Shown one piece after another: positions 1 to 6,960 of a stretch of DNA of 49,597 bases (the stretch's first letter is position 1; each line of letters starts with the position of its first letter). The stretch spans positions 1 through 49,597 of the forward strand of contig JALXCB010000119.1 in the NCBI GenBank assembly GCA_026991225.1. Direction: 5' to 3'. Below the pieces are notes generated by a model, which saw nothing but the letters and a program-made list of their open reading frames with translations, was not told where the DNA came from and did no database searches. Position numbers and translations under genes: made by a program. This DNA is from Anaerolineae bacterium (GTDB taxonomy: Bacteria > Chloroflexota > Anaerolineae > J102).

Positions 1-900
1 GGCGGGGGGAGCCAGGAATGCGGTGGCGGGGGGCTCGTGCTGGCGCAGCAGGGCCACCATGAGGTCGCGCGGGGCCACCTTGACGCCCTTCACCTCCACG
101 GGCTCGGTGCTGTTCAGGCCATATTCGGCCAGCACCCGCACCTTTTCCACGGTCTCCGGGGCCATGCCCCAGTAGTTGATCTTGAAGAAGACCTCCCGCA
201 CGCCCTTGTCGGCGAAGGAGATGGGGAGGGTGGCGACTTCGGAGTGAAGGGAAAGGTGCATGGGCAGGACCCCCAAAGGCTCGACAAACAGGTAATCTTC
301 AAACTCGCTCAGTGGCTCCATCTCCATGAATTTGCCATCCCGAAAGACCATAGGCTTCATGGTGAGCTCGTCCAGGATGGTGGCCACGGCGTAGGTGAAG
401 GCGGTGTTGTCGGGCGGCGGGGGCTTGATGCCGTCGTAGATGCGGATGGACGTGATGCGGTCGAGGCGTTCGGCCGCGTAGCGGGCCTGGACGTTGGGCA
501 CGCCGGGCGCGGAGCCCATGCCCAACACTGCGGCCACGCCCGCCTCCCGGAAGCGTTCGTCGAGCTGCAACTGCTTGCGGGTGGTGTGGAAGAGCCCGCC
601 CAGGTCCACGTAGGGCGTGTGGGCCTGGATGCAGGCTTCCATAACGGGCAGGTTGGTGTAGTAAACGGTGGCATTGACCACCGCGTCCATCGGGCGCAGG
701 GCCGCGACCAACGCGTCGTGGTCCCGCAGGTCAATGGATGCGATGCGGATTTTGGGGCTGCCGATGAAGTCGGCCACCTCGCGGGCGGCCTGCGGGTTCA
801 AATCGGCGATGACGACTTCATCGACGCGGGGATCATTCGCTAAAGTTTGTACGGCGATGCTGCCCATTTTGCCAGCACCGCCGAGAACAGTAATTTTCAT
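1..900 (-). CDS. saccharopine dehydrogenase / lysine 6-dehydrogenase-like oxidoreductase (C-terminus off window)
   Basis: The ATG (complement at 898-900) opens a frame running off the left edge, 300 codons visible. Residues 1-20 (MKITVLGGAGKMGSIAVQTL) form a GxGxxG-type Rossmann nucleotide-binding motif, followed by the acidic VVIADLN strand end. Segments near VDLGG and GMGSAPGVPN match the saccharopine dehydrogenase superfamily, especially bacterial L-lysine 6-dehydrogenases. Known family reactions are NAD(P)-dependent oxidative deamination or reductive condensation of amino acids and polyamines; the substrate here is inferred only from context (two aminotransferases, AOR, second paralogue at 5639-6796). 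It is the last visible gene of a minus-strand cluster, separated from the AOR gene by the four-helix-bundle unit. Family fairly certain, exact reaction not. Confidence 0.85.
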   Translation of the reverse strand, partial: MKITVLGGAGKMGSIAVQTLANDPRVDEVVIADLNPQAAREVADFIGSPKIRIASIDLRDHDALVAALRPMDAVVNATVYYTNLPVMEACIQAHTPYVDLGGLFHTTRKQLQLDERFREAGVAAVLGMGSAPGVPNVQARYAAERLDRITSIRIYDGIKPPPPDNTAFTYAVATILDELTMKPMVFRDGKFMEMEPLSEFEDYLFVEPLGVLPMHLSLHSEVATLPISFADKGVREVFFKINYWGMAPETVEKVRVLAEYGLNSTEPVEVKGVKVAPRDLMVALLRQHEPPATAFLAPPA

Positions 901-1033
901 AGTTGGACTGTTATGGGGAATTTGTTGGTCAAAGGATAATGTGGTGGAAAAATGGGGAGTTTTCAGTGGTAAAGAGTAGATTGCTGAGTTTGTGGGGAGC
1001 GGGGGGATGAAGGTGGTCGGTTTGGCGGAGGTA

Positions 1034-1222
1034 AAGTGTTCAGTGTTCAGTTAAAGATGAAAGGGATCGGCTTGGAAAGGGGCTCGTCGGAACGATGACG
1101 CCCGTTATCGAGAGAGGGAAGTGTTCAGTGTTTAAGTAAAGATGAAAGGGGGCGGCTTGGAGAGGAGATCGTCGAGACGATGACGTCCGTTATCGAGAAG
1201 GTGAAGTGTTCAGTATTCAGTT
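1034..1222. repeat. 85-bp imperfect tandem duplication plus partial third unit
   Basis: Units begin with AAGTGTTCAGT at 1034, 1119 and 1204, exactly 85 bp apart; the first two are full length (about 85-90% identical by eye), and the third is only the first ~19 bp. The starting word is a heptad repeat (GTTCAGT). The third start is also the left inverted repeat of the unit at 1203-1716. Together with 901-1033, which shows nothing recognisable, this fills the gap between the dehydrogenase and the four-helix-bundle gene. Confidence 0.85.
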
Positions 1223-1716
1223 TCGGGATCGATGAAGAAGTCAGCAAGATCTGTGGCGGTATGGTAGCTTGGCGCTGGTTCGCGAAAAGCGGAAAGGGCG
1301 TCGGGATTGCAAAAGAGAGTGGCTTTGGCCATCATACTGGCTAACATGCGTCCGATTTCTTCACAACGGGCAGTCAATTGTCTTTCGGTGGACGAATCGA
1401 GATAACCGCAATCAAAAGCAACACCCAACCAGTGCTGCGTTTCCAATTGCTCACCATCAGCATCGGTAAGCTTGCTGATAAAATGTTTCTCGTAACGGCG
1501 TTTGGCCCAGGCTTCCGCGATTTGCGCACCAATGGAGCGAGAGGAACGCCGCACCTGATCGGTCAGGGCGAAGCGCTCCTCCCGCGGAAAGGTCTTTGTC
1601 AGTTCGAAAATATCTTTGGCAAGCGCCCTTGCCTTGCGATAAACGTTCAATTCCTTGTAGCTGCGGACATGTGCAAGCTTCGTCATCTCACAACCTCACT
1701 GAATACTGAACACTTC
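1203..1716. mobile_element. small-ORF unit bounded by perfect 19-bp inverted repeats
   Basis: The left end GAAGTGTTCAGTATTCAGT (1203-1221) is the exact reverse complement of 1698-1716. The only content is the four-helix-bundle gene, whose stop codon lies inside the left repeat. The right end stops 4 bp from the AOR stop codon (1721). No target duplication was found, so mobility is inferred from architecture and from solo copies of the same words elsewhere (11508-11535, 9168-9182). Confidence 0.5.
1210..1686 (-). CDS. four helix bundle protein (S23 / 23S rRNA intervening-sequence protein family)
   Basis: A 158-residue, mostly helical protein. The N-terminal YKELNVYRKARALAKDIF stretch, the RSSRSIGAQIAEAWAKR segment (residues ~47-63) and the later helices match the four-helix-bundle family first found inside 23S rRNA intervening sequences and related to Avd of diversity-generating retroelements. 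Members bind nucleic acid; their cellular role is mostly unknown. GAGG 9 nt before the ATG serves as ribosome binding site. The last codons (ACT GAA TAC TGA) are written in the flanking inverted repeat, so gene and repeat appear to have moved as one. No reverse transcriptase or variable repeat is nearby, so a DGR role is unlikely. Confidence 0.85.
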   Translation of the reverse strand: MTKLAHVRSYKELNVYRKARALAKDIFELTKTFPREERFALTDQVRRSSRSIGAQIAEAWAKRRYEKHFISKLTDADGEQLETQHWLGVAFDCGYLDSSTERQLTARCEEIGRMLASMMAKATLFCNPDALSAFREPAPSYHTATDLADFFIDPETEY

Positions 1717-1720
1717 TTCA

Positions 1721-3601
1721 CTACTGAAGTTGCTCGGCTATCCACTCCAGTCCAAGCTCAGCCAGCTTCTCCTGCGTCGGCACGCCGTTCTCATCCCAGC
1801 CGGCCATCTCGTAGTACCAGTTTTTGGCTTGTTCCAGTTCCTCGGGTGTGAGATGGAGGCCTTCGCTGCGGCCGCCTTTAAGGGGCTTGTAGAGTTTCTT
1901 GGGCAAGGAATCATCGTCACGGGTGAAGCCTTCTCGGGCGTTGAAGGCCCGCAGCATGTTCAACACCCGCTCGCCGATCTCCTGAATGCCCTCGATGCCC
2001 AGGTCCCAGCCGATGGTGACTCGGATGAGTTCATCCAACTGGTCGGGGCCGTAGAGATGCCAGGCCGGGCCGAAGACGAACTGGCAGATGTTGAAGGTGT
2101 TCAGAGCCATGTAGAGCTTTTCCGTGGTCAGAGCGAAGTTGACCTTTTCCTTGTTCAGCACCTTGTTGGGTTGGGCCTCGCCCAGGCCCAGCATGGCCAT
2201 GCGCTCGGGATACCATTTCCAGGAGGGATCGTGTTCGCTGGACTGATGGTCCGCGCCGTAGGGATTCACCGCGTAGATGAGGCCCAGAGAACGTTTGACC
2301 TGGGGCATGTGCGCGGGCATTTCCTGTTTCTTCACCGCCACCACCAGGTCTTGGGCCTTCTCGCCGAATTTCTCGGCCGCCCGGGCCGAACCTTCGGCCA
2401 GAATGTCGCCAAAACCCTCGCGCTTCGCGATCTGCTCCACCATTTGCACCATGGCCTCCGCGTTGCCGAAGGTCAGGCACACGCCGCCCGTGTCCTCGGT
2501 GGTGATATAGCCATGCTCGAACGCGTCCATGGCCCAGGCGATGGTGGCGCCACAGGAAATGGTATCCATGCCATACATGTTGCAGATCTTGTTGGCATAG
2601 GCGATGGCTTCCAGGTCATCTACATTGCAGTAGGAGCCGAAGGTGGCCAGGGTCTCGTACTCGGGCCCGCCATAGCGCGGTTCCACCTTGTAGCGATTCT
2701 CCGCTTCGACCACGCGCTTGCAACGCACGGTGCAGGCGTAGCAGGTATCCCGCTCCTTGAGGATGGTGTCTGCCATGCGATGGCCGGAGATGTTCTCTGC
2801 ACAGGCGAAATAGCCGCTGTCCCAGTTGTGGGTGGGGAGACCGCCGCCCTTGTTCTGGCCCCGGACGATCTCCGAGGTGCCCAGCAGGCCCATGCCATAG
2901 ATGTCGGAGTCGGGGAACTCCTTGACGCCCCATTTGGTCAGTTGGGTCAGGCCCTTAGGGTCGGCGAATTTGGCGTTTTTCTTGCTGCCCCGCACCACCA
3001 CGGCCTTCAGATTCTTGCTACCCATGACCGCGCCCATGCCCGTACGGCCGTTGGCCCGATTGCCGTAGGTGATGATGGCGGCAAAGCGCACGCCCTTTTC
3101 GCCCGCGGGCCCCACTTGGGCGATGTGCACCCGCCGGTCCCCCAATTCCTCCTTGATGGTGTCTTCCACCACGTCGGTGGTCTTGCCCCACAGGTGGGAC
3201 GCGTCTCGCAGTTCGGCCTGGCCTTCCTTCACCCATAGGTAGACGGGCTTGGGCGCTTTGCCGTGGAAGACGAACGCGTCGAAGCCCGCGAATTTCATTT
3301 CCGCCGGGAAGAACCCACCCGATTGGGAATCGCCCACCGCGCCGGTGAGGGGGGATTTGGCGTTAACGGTGAGGCGGCTCTGGCCCGAGATGGGCGCACC
3401 CGTGGGGCCGCTGATGGCGAAGGTGAGGGTGTTTTCGGGCGCGAGGGGATCGACGCCCGCGGGCGTGTGCTTGAGCAGATAATACAGGCCGAAGCCCGTG
3501 CCGCCCACGTAGGTGCGGTAGAATTCCTCGGGCGGCGTCTCTACTTCCAGCCGACCTTCATCGAGATAAACGTGTAAGATTTTACCAGCGTATCCGTACA
3601 T
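1721..3601 (-). CDS. aor: tungsten-containing aldehyde:ferredoxin oxidoreductase
   Basis: A 626-residue protein starting MYGYAGKILHVYL after AAGGAGG (start chosen at 3601 for this site; an upstream in-frame extension lacks one). Full length for the AOR family. C287-x2-C290-x3-C294 (DTCYACTVRC) plus a later Cys in FNICQF fit the four [4Fe-4S] ligands; GGTGFGLYYL, NRANGRTGMGAVMGSKNLKA and the GxDxISCG segment are family pterin-binding signatures. The enzyme oxidises aldehydes to carboxylates with reduction of ferredoxin in the cytoplasm. Between aminotransferase genes it could oxidise the semialdehyde or aminoaldehyde produced by transamination; that is inference. No tungstate transporter, MoaD or ferredoxin gene is adjacent. 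Confidence 0.95.
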   Translation of the reverse strand: MYGYAGKILHVYLDEGRLEVETPPEEFYRTYVGGTGFGLYYLLKHTPAGVDPLAPENTLTFAISGPTGAPISGQSRLTVNAKSPLTGAVGDSQSGGFFPAEMKFAGFDAFVFHGKAPKPVYLWVKEGQAELRDASHLWGKTTDVVEDTIKEELGDRRVHIAQVGPAGEKGVRFAAIITYGNRANGRTGMGAVMGSKNLKAVVVRGSKKNAKFADPKGLTQLTKWGVKEFPDSDIYGMGLLGTSEIVRGQNKGGGLPTHNWDSGYFACAENISGHRMADTILKERDTCYACTVRCKRVVEAENRYKVEPRYGGPEYETLATFGSYCNVDDLEAIAYANKICNMYGMDTISCGATIAWAMDAFEHGYITTEDTGGVCLTFGNAEAMVQMVEQIAKREGFGDILAEGSARAAEKFGEKAQDLVVAVKKQEMPAHMPQVKRSLGLIYAVNPYGADHQSSEHDPSWKWYPERMAMLGLGEAQPNKVLNKEKVNFALTTEKLYMALNTFNICQFVFGPAWHLYGPDQLDELIRVTIGWDLGIEGIQEIGERVLNMLRAFNAREGFTRDDDSLPKKLYKPLKGGRSEGLHLTPEELEQAKNWYYEMAGWDENGVPTQEKLAELGLEWIAEQLQ

Positions 3602-3623
3602 AAAAGCCTCCTTGTGAAGGTTT

Positions 3624-4160
3624 GCCACGAAGGCACGAAGAAAAAGCAAAGGCACGAAGAAAAATTAGGAAGAGAAAAGAAGACGCATCGGATTATCGTA
3701 CGATGCGTCGAAGGCCATGTTTCAAAAGATGCGCTTGAAAGTTTATCAGAAAACCTAGCCGAATCCCAGTTGCCTGGAGATAAGCAGTCAGTTGGGCTTC
3801 ATGCACGGGGAGAAGCTTCTCCACGGCTTTTACTTCGACGATGACTTTTTCATCCACAATGATGTCGAGTCGCTGGCGGCCCAAAAGATGTTCTCGGTAG
3901 TAAACTTCGATGGATTTTTGTCGGACGAATGGAATGCCTTGGGCCGCCAGCTCGATACAAAGGGCTTCTTCGTAAAACTTCTCCAGAAACCCTGGCCCCA
4001 GTTCACGATGCACCCGAAAGGCAGCATCCAAAACCTGTTTGCCGACGCGCTCGATAGGCTCAGGCAACGGCTCAAAACCTTTTCGAGACCAGGATTTCTT
4101 CGGCATCAATTTTTCCTTCTTCTTTTCTTCGTGTCTTCGAATCCTTCGTGCCTTCGTGGC
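3624..4160. mobile_element. GxxExxY unit bounded by perfect 17-bp inverted repeats
   Basis: GCCACGAAGGCACGAAG (3624-3640) is the exact reverse complement of 4144-4160. The right end overlaps the first base of the stop codon of the aminotransferase gene (4160-4162); the left end is 22 bp from the AOR start. The same GCCACGAAG words form the core of the MITE copies at 8357, 32065, 42216 and 45515, but the GTAAC termini of that element are absent here. Confidence 0.5.
3693..4106 (-). CDS. GxxExxY protein (PD-(D/E)XK nuclease-like)
   Basis: 137 residues from the ATG at 4106, after AAGGAAAAATTG; a TTG three bases upstream is the only other choice. The family signature is intact: G39-F-L-E42-K-F-Y45. 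D81 (RLDIIVD) and E91-V-K93 give the D...ExK pattern of PD-(D/E)XK nucleases. These proteins are common, often multicopy and of unknown function. Here the gene lies between AOR and a class III aminotransferase, on their strand, bounded by perfect 17-bp inverted repeats, so it looks like a passenger or driver of a small repeat unit rather than part of the pathway. Catalytic residues are present, so it may be active. Confidence 0.88.
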   Translation of the reverse strand: MPKKSWSRKGFEPLPEPIERVGKQVLDAAFRVHRELGPGFLEKFYEEALCIELAAQGIPFVRQKSIEVYYREHLLGRQRLDIIVDEKVIVEVKAVEKLLPVHEAQLTAYLQATGIRLGFLINFQAHLLKHGLRRIVR

Positions 4161-5470
4161 TAGGACTTTGCCGTTTTCACCGCTTCCTCAAACGCGTTCA
4201 GCGTGAAGTCCACGTCCTCCTCGCTCAGGGCGTAGCACAGGAACCAGGGCTCGCGGCCGTCCGCGTCGGGCTGCACGCCGCGGGCGATGAGCTCCATGGC
4301 GATCTTCTCATACAGATCGCCGTCGCCCTCCAGATAGCCGCGGAAGTCGGTGGGCATTTCATCGCTGCCGATGAAGAGGCTGAACATAGCGGGCGCGCCC
4401 GTCACCGCGTGGGGGATGCCCGCGTCGTTCAGGATTTCATCGATGCCATCCATCAGGCGCTGCCCGCGCTTGCCGATGGTCGCGATGACCGGCTCTTCCT
4501 CCAGGGTTTGCAGGGTCGCTGCGGCCGCGGCCACGGCCACGCCATTGCCCGAATAAGTGCCGCCGTGGGCCATGGCGCCCGGCTGAATGGTCATCATCAC
4601 CTCTTCCTTGCCCGCAATGGCCGCCACCGGGAAGCCGTTGCCCATGGCCTTGGCGTAGGTGGCCAGGTCCGCGCGGATGCCGAAATACTCCTGCGCGCCG
4701 CCGTTGGCCAGGCGGAAACCGGTCTTCACCTCGTCGAAGATGAGGACGATGCCGTATTTCTCGGTGAGCTCGCGGATTTTCTCCAGATAGCCGGGCAGAG
4801 GGAAGATGCCCGCGGCGTTGCCCAGCACCGGCTCCACAATCACGGCGGCAATATCGTGCCACTTGGTCTCGATAGTCTCTTCCAGCCGCTCGAAGTCATT
4901 GAAAGGCAGGTTGATGACGTACTGGCTGATGCCCAGAGGGATGCCGCTGGTGGTGGGGGCGGAGATGGGGCTGCGGCGGGAGCCCAGCATCCGTTTCTCC
5001 GAGGACGCAGTGCTGTACATAAAGTAGTCCACCTGGCCGTGGTAGCAGCCCTCGAATTTGATGAACTTCTCGCGGTTGGTGTAGGCGCGGGCGATGCGCA
5101 GCGCGTGCATGGTCGCCTCGGAGCCTGTGTTGGTCAGGCGCACCTTGTCATTGCCCGTCATGCGGGTCAGGCGCTCCGCCACCTCGATCTCCAGAGGCGT
5201 GGTCCAGGCGAAGACGGTGCCGTCGCCGATGGTTTCCTTCACCCGTTCGACCACAGCCTCATAGCCGTGGCCCAGGATGATGGGGCCGAAGCCCAGGCGG
5301 TAGTCGATATAGCGCTTGCCGTCCATATCCCAGACATAAGCGCCCTTGCCGCCCTTGACGACCAGGGTGTCCTCATCGCCCCAGTAGCGGAAGTTGGAAT
5401 TGACGCCGTAGGGGATGACTTTCGATGCGCGTTGGAAGTACTCTCGGGTTTTTGGTCCTTGTAAACTCAT
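4160..5470 (-). CDS. class III PLP aminotransferase, glutamate-1-semialdehyde aminomutase-like
   Basis: 436 residues, full length. The fold-type I signature is clear: NTGSEATMHALRIAR (residues 114-128) binds PLP phosphate, D246-E-V contacts the pyridine nitrogen, and K274 in YAKAMGNGFPVAAIAG is the Schiff-base lysine. Overall closest to the HemL subgroup, but no other haem genes are present and the cluster is catabolic, so a role as amino-acid or omega-amine aminotransferase or aminomutase is more likely than haem synthesis. The ribosome site is weak (GAGG ~14 nt upstream). Downstream (minus direction) its stop codon touches the inverted repeat of the GxxExxY unit. Confidence 0.85.
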   Translation of the reverse strand: MSLQGPKTREYFQRASKVIPYGVNSNFRYWGDEDTLVVKGGKGAYVWDMDGKRYIDYRLGFGPIILGHGYEAVVERVKETIGDGTVFAWTTPLEIEVAERLTRMTGNDKVRLTNTGSEATMHALRIARAYTNREKFIKFEGCYHGQVDYFMYSTASSEKRMLGSRRSPISAPTTSGIPLGISQYVINLPFNDFERLEETIETKWHDIAAVIVEPVLGNAAGIFPLPGYLEKIRELTEKYGIVLIFDEVKTGFRLANGGAQEYFGIRADLATYAKAMGNGFPVAAIAGKEEVMMTIQPGAMAHGGTYSGNGVAVAAAAATLQTLEEEPVIATIGKRGQRLMDGIDEILNDAGIPHAVTGAPAMFSLFIGSDEMPTDFRGYLEGDGDLYEKIAMELIARGVQPDADGREPWFLCYALSEEDVDFTLNAFEEAVKTAKS

Positions 5471-5544
5471 AGTGGTTTTTTACCTCATATTAAAAGATAT
5501 TGAGTGAAATGATAGGCGTTTGACGTTAACAAAGGCGAGGGCAT

Positions 5545-5635
5545 GGCTAAAGACTAAAGATTGAAGATTAAGTGGTTCTCGAATGGCGCCTTTCATCCTT
5601 TAGTCTTTAATCCATTAATCTTTAATCTTTCATCC
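5545..5635. repeat. heptad-word hairpin (AAAGATT family)
   Basis: The left arm (5545-5572) is made of 7-bp words such as AAGACTA/AAGATTG/AAGATTA; the right arm (5598-5635) is its imperfect reverse complement (TTTAGTC/TTTAATC...). The right arm ends 3 bp before the stop codon of the neighbouring dehydrogenase (5639). Confidence 0.75.
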
Positions 5636-5638
5636 TGT

Positions 5639-6796
5639 TCACACCCATCCCTCTTCCACGATGGTTTCTTCCACGGTGATGCCCCGTTTTTCTAGCTCGC
5701 GGAAGAAGAGGTCGGTGGGGAGGGCTTGTTCGGGCGGGACGACGCCCTTGGCCGTAGTCTGGCCGTGGGCGATGATCTGCGCGCCGATGCTGAGGGGGAT
5801 GCCCACGTTCTTGAAGTACGCGGCCTCGCCGCCCCATTCCTCCTGCGGGGGATGGTGATTGCGGTAGGTGGCCACGACCTTACGCCCGTTCTTCACGCCC
5901 GTGACCTGCACAACCAGGCCATAGGCCCAAACGGGATTCTCCCGACTGGCGGGGTTTTCCCACAGCAGCTTGGCCATGGCCTCGATGGTGGGCATGGTTT
6001 CGCCGCCGATGGTCACCGGGCGGCTGGAGAGCAGCCCGCCCTTCATCAATGCACCCATGAGCTCCATGACATGGGGCGGGAAGCAGCCCCGCACTGCGGC
6101 TCGGCGCAGGGTGGGATAGGATTCGGGCAGGGTATTGGCCTCGTCGTGGGGCACGTAATACACCATTTGCTCGCCGATGTGCTCGTGGAAGCGCACCTTG
6201 ATGCCGCCCGACATGGGGGGCGTGGGATGCCATTCGCCATCCTCGAAATACACCTCGTCCCGATCGCCCTCCTCGGGGTTGAACTCCCACAGGGTGGTGC
6301 GCAGCAGGCCGGGCGCGGGGGCCAGACTGCGGAAGGCGGCGAAAAACACCTCGACCTCGTGCAGCTCGTCCATCACCTCGGACGCCCGCCGCACCATCAT
6401 GTTGGTCTGGCCGGGCGTGGCGCCCACGCCGGGGATGAAGACCATGTCTTTCGCCAGGGCTTTTTCGTGCAGCGCGAACTGCGGGTCCTCGCTGGAAAGA
6501 TCGAGACCATTGACGCCCACTTCGACGCAGGCGGTGTTTACGGCCAGATCATATTTGAACGGCAGGCCATTGACCACCACGTCGAAACCGGGGAAGAGTT
6601 TGAGCATGCCCTCGTAATCGTTGGCGTCGAAGAAGATGGGCTTGAGGCGGGGGTCGCCGATGGATTCCACCAACTGGGTAACCGCATCCAGATTGTAATC
6701 GGCCACGACGATCTCGTCGAAGTCGCTGGTTGCAGCTAGGTCTTTGGTGGTTTCTTTGCAGACGGCGCCCGCGCCGCCCAGGACAAGTGCTCGCAT
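5639..6796 (-). CDS. saccharopine dehydrogenase family protein
   Basis: 385 residues beginning MRALVLGGAGAVCKETTKDL, an N-terminal Rossmann motif; this start (6794-6796) was chosen because AAAGGAG precedes it and the Rossmann strand begins there. VVNGLPFKYDLAVNTACVEVGVNGLDLSSED and FIPGVGATPGQTNMM follow the superfamily pattern. A paralogue lies at 1-900, sharing the fold but only moderately similar. The superfamily includes saccharopine reductase, lysine 6-dehydrogenase, homospermidine synthase and carboxynorspermidine dehydrogenase; the neighbouring aminotransferases and polyamine-type importer suggest amine or lysine metabolism. It has a longer C-terminal domain (residues ~125-350), as expected for a substrate-binding domain. 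Confidence 0.85.
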   Translation of the reverse strand: MRALVLGGAGAVCKETTKDLAATSDFDEIVVADYNLDAVTQLVESIGDPRLKPIFFDANDYEGMLKLFPGFDVVVNGLPFKYDLAVNTACVEVGVNGLDLSSEDPQFALHEKALAKDMVFIPGVGATPGQTNMMVRRASEVMDELHEVEVFFAAFRSLAPAPGLLRTTLWEFNPEEGDRDEVYFEDGEWHPTPPMSGGIKVRFHEHIGEQMVYYVPHDEANTLPESYPTLRRAAVRGCFPPHVMELMGALMKGGLLSSRPVTIGGETMPTIEAMAKLLWENPASRENPVWAYGLVVQVTGVKNGRKVVATYRNHHPPQEEWGGEAAYFKNVGIPLSIGAQIIAHGQTTAKGVVPPEQALPTDLFFRELEKRGITVEETIVEEGWV

Positions 6797-6843
6797 GAGT
6801 CTTTGTCTCCTTTGGTTTATTGAGAATTTATTAGCGAACTGAG

Positions 6844-6896
6844 GACTAAAGATTAAGGTCTCTACTGAATTCACAAGAATTCTCTTAATCTTTAGC
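6844..6896. repeat. heptad-word hairpin (AAAGATT family)
   Basis: GACTAAAGATTAAG (6844-6857) pairs with CTTAATCTTTAGCC (6883-6896), 13 of 14 positions, around a GAATTC-containing loop. It lies in the gap between the two genes of the catabolic cluster; same words as 5545-5635 and 32219-32256. Confidence 0.7.
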
Positions 6897-6960
6897 CATT
6901 GATCATTTAATATCCTTTGTGTCTTTGAGGTTTTTTACCTCGCATGACAACGCTTCCAAT

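Noticed and set aside
1210..1686. Four-helix-bundle gene considered as Avd of a diversity-generating retroelement.
   Set aside because: No reverse transcriptase, template repeat or variable-repeat gene in the window.
1730..3238. Long open frame on the plus strand opposite the AOR gene; similar long antisense frames oppose both antiporters, dnaK and secA (up to ~860 codons).
   Set aside because: GC-rich third positions create stop-free antisense frames; their translations are His/Gly/Val-rich and resemble no family, while the opposite strand encodes clear orthologues.
4160..5470. Calling this gene hemL (glutamate-1-semialdehyde 2,1-aminomutase) for haem synthesis.
   Set aside because: It is similar in family only; no haem genes are present, and the neighbours point to catabolism.
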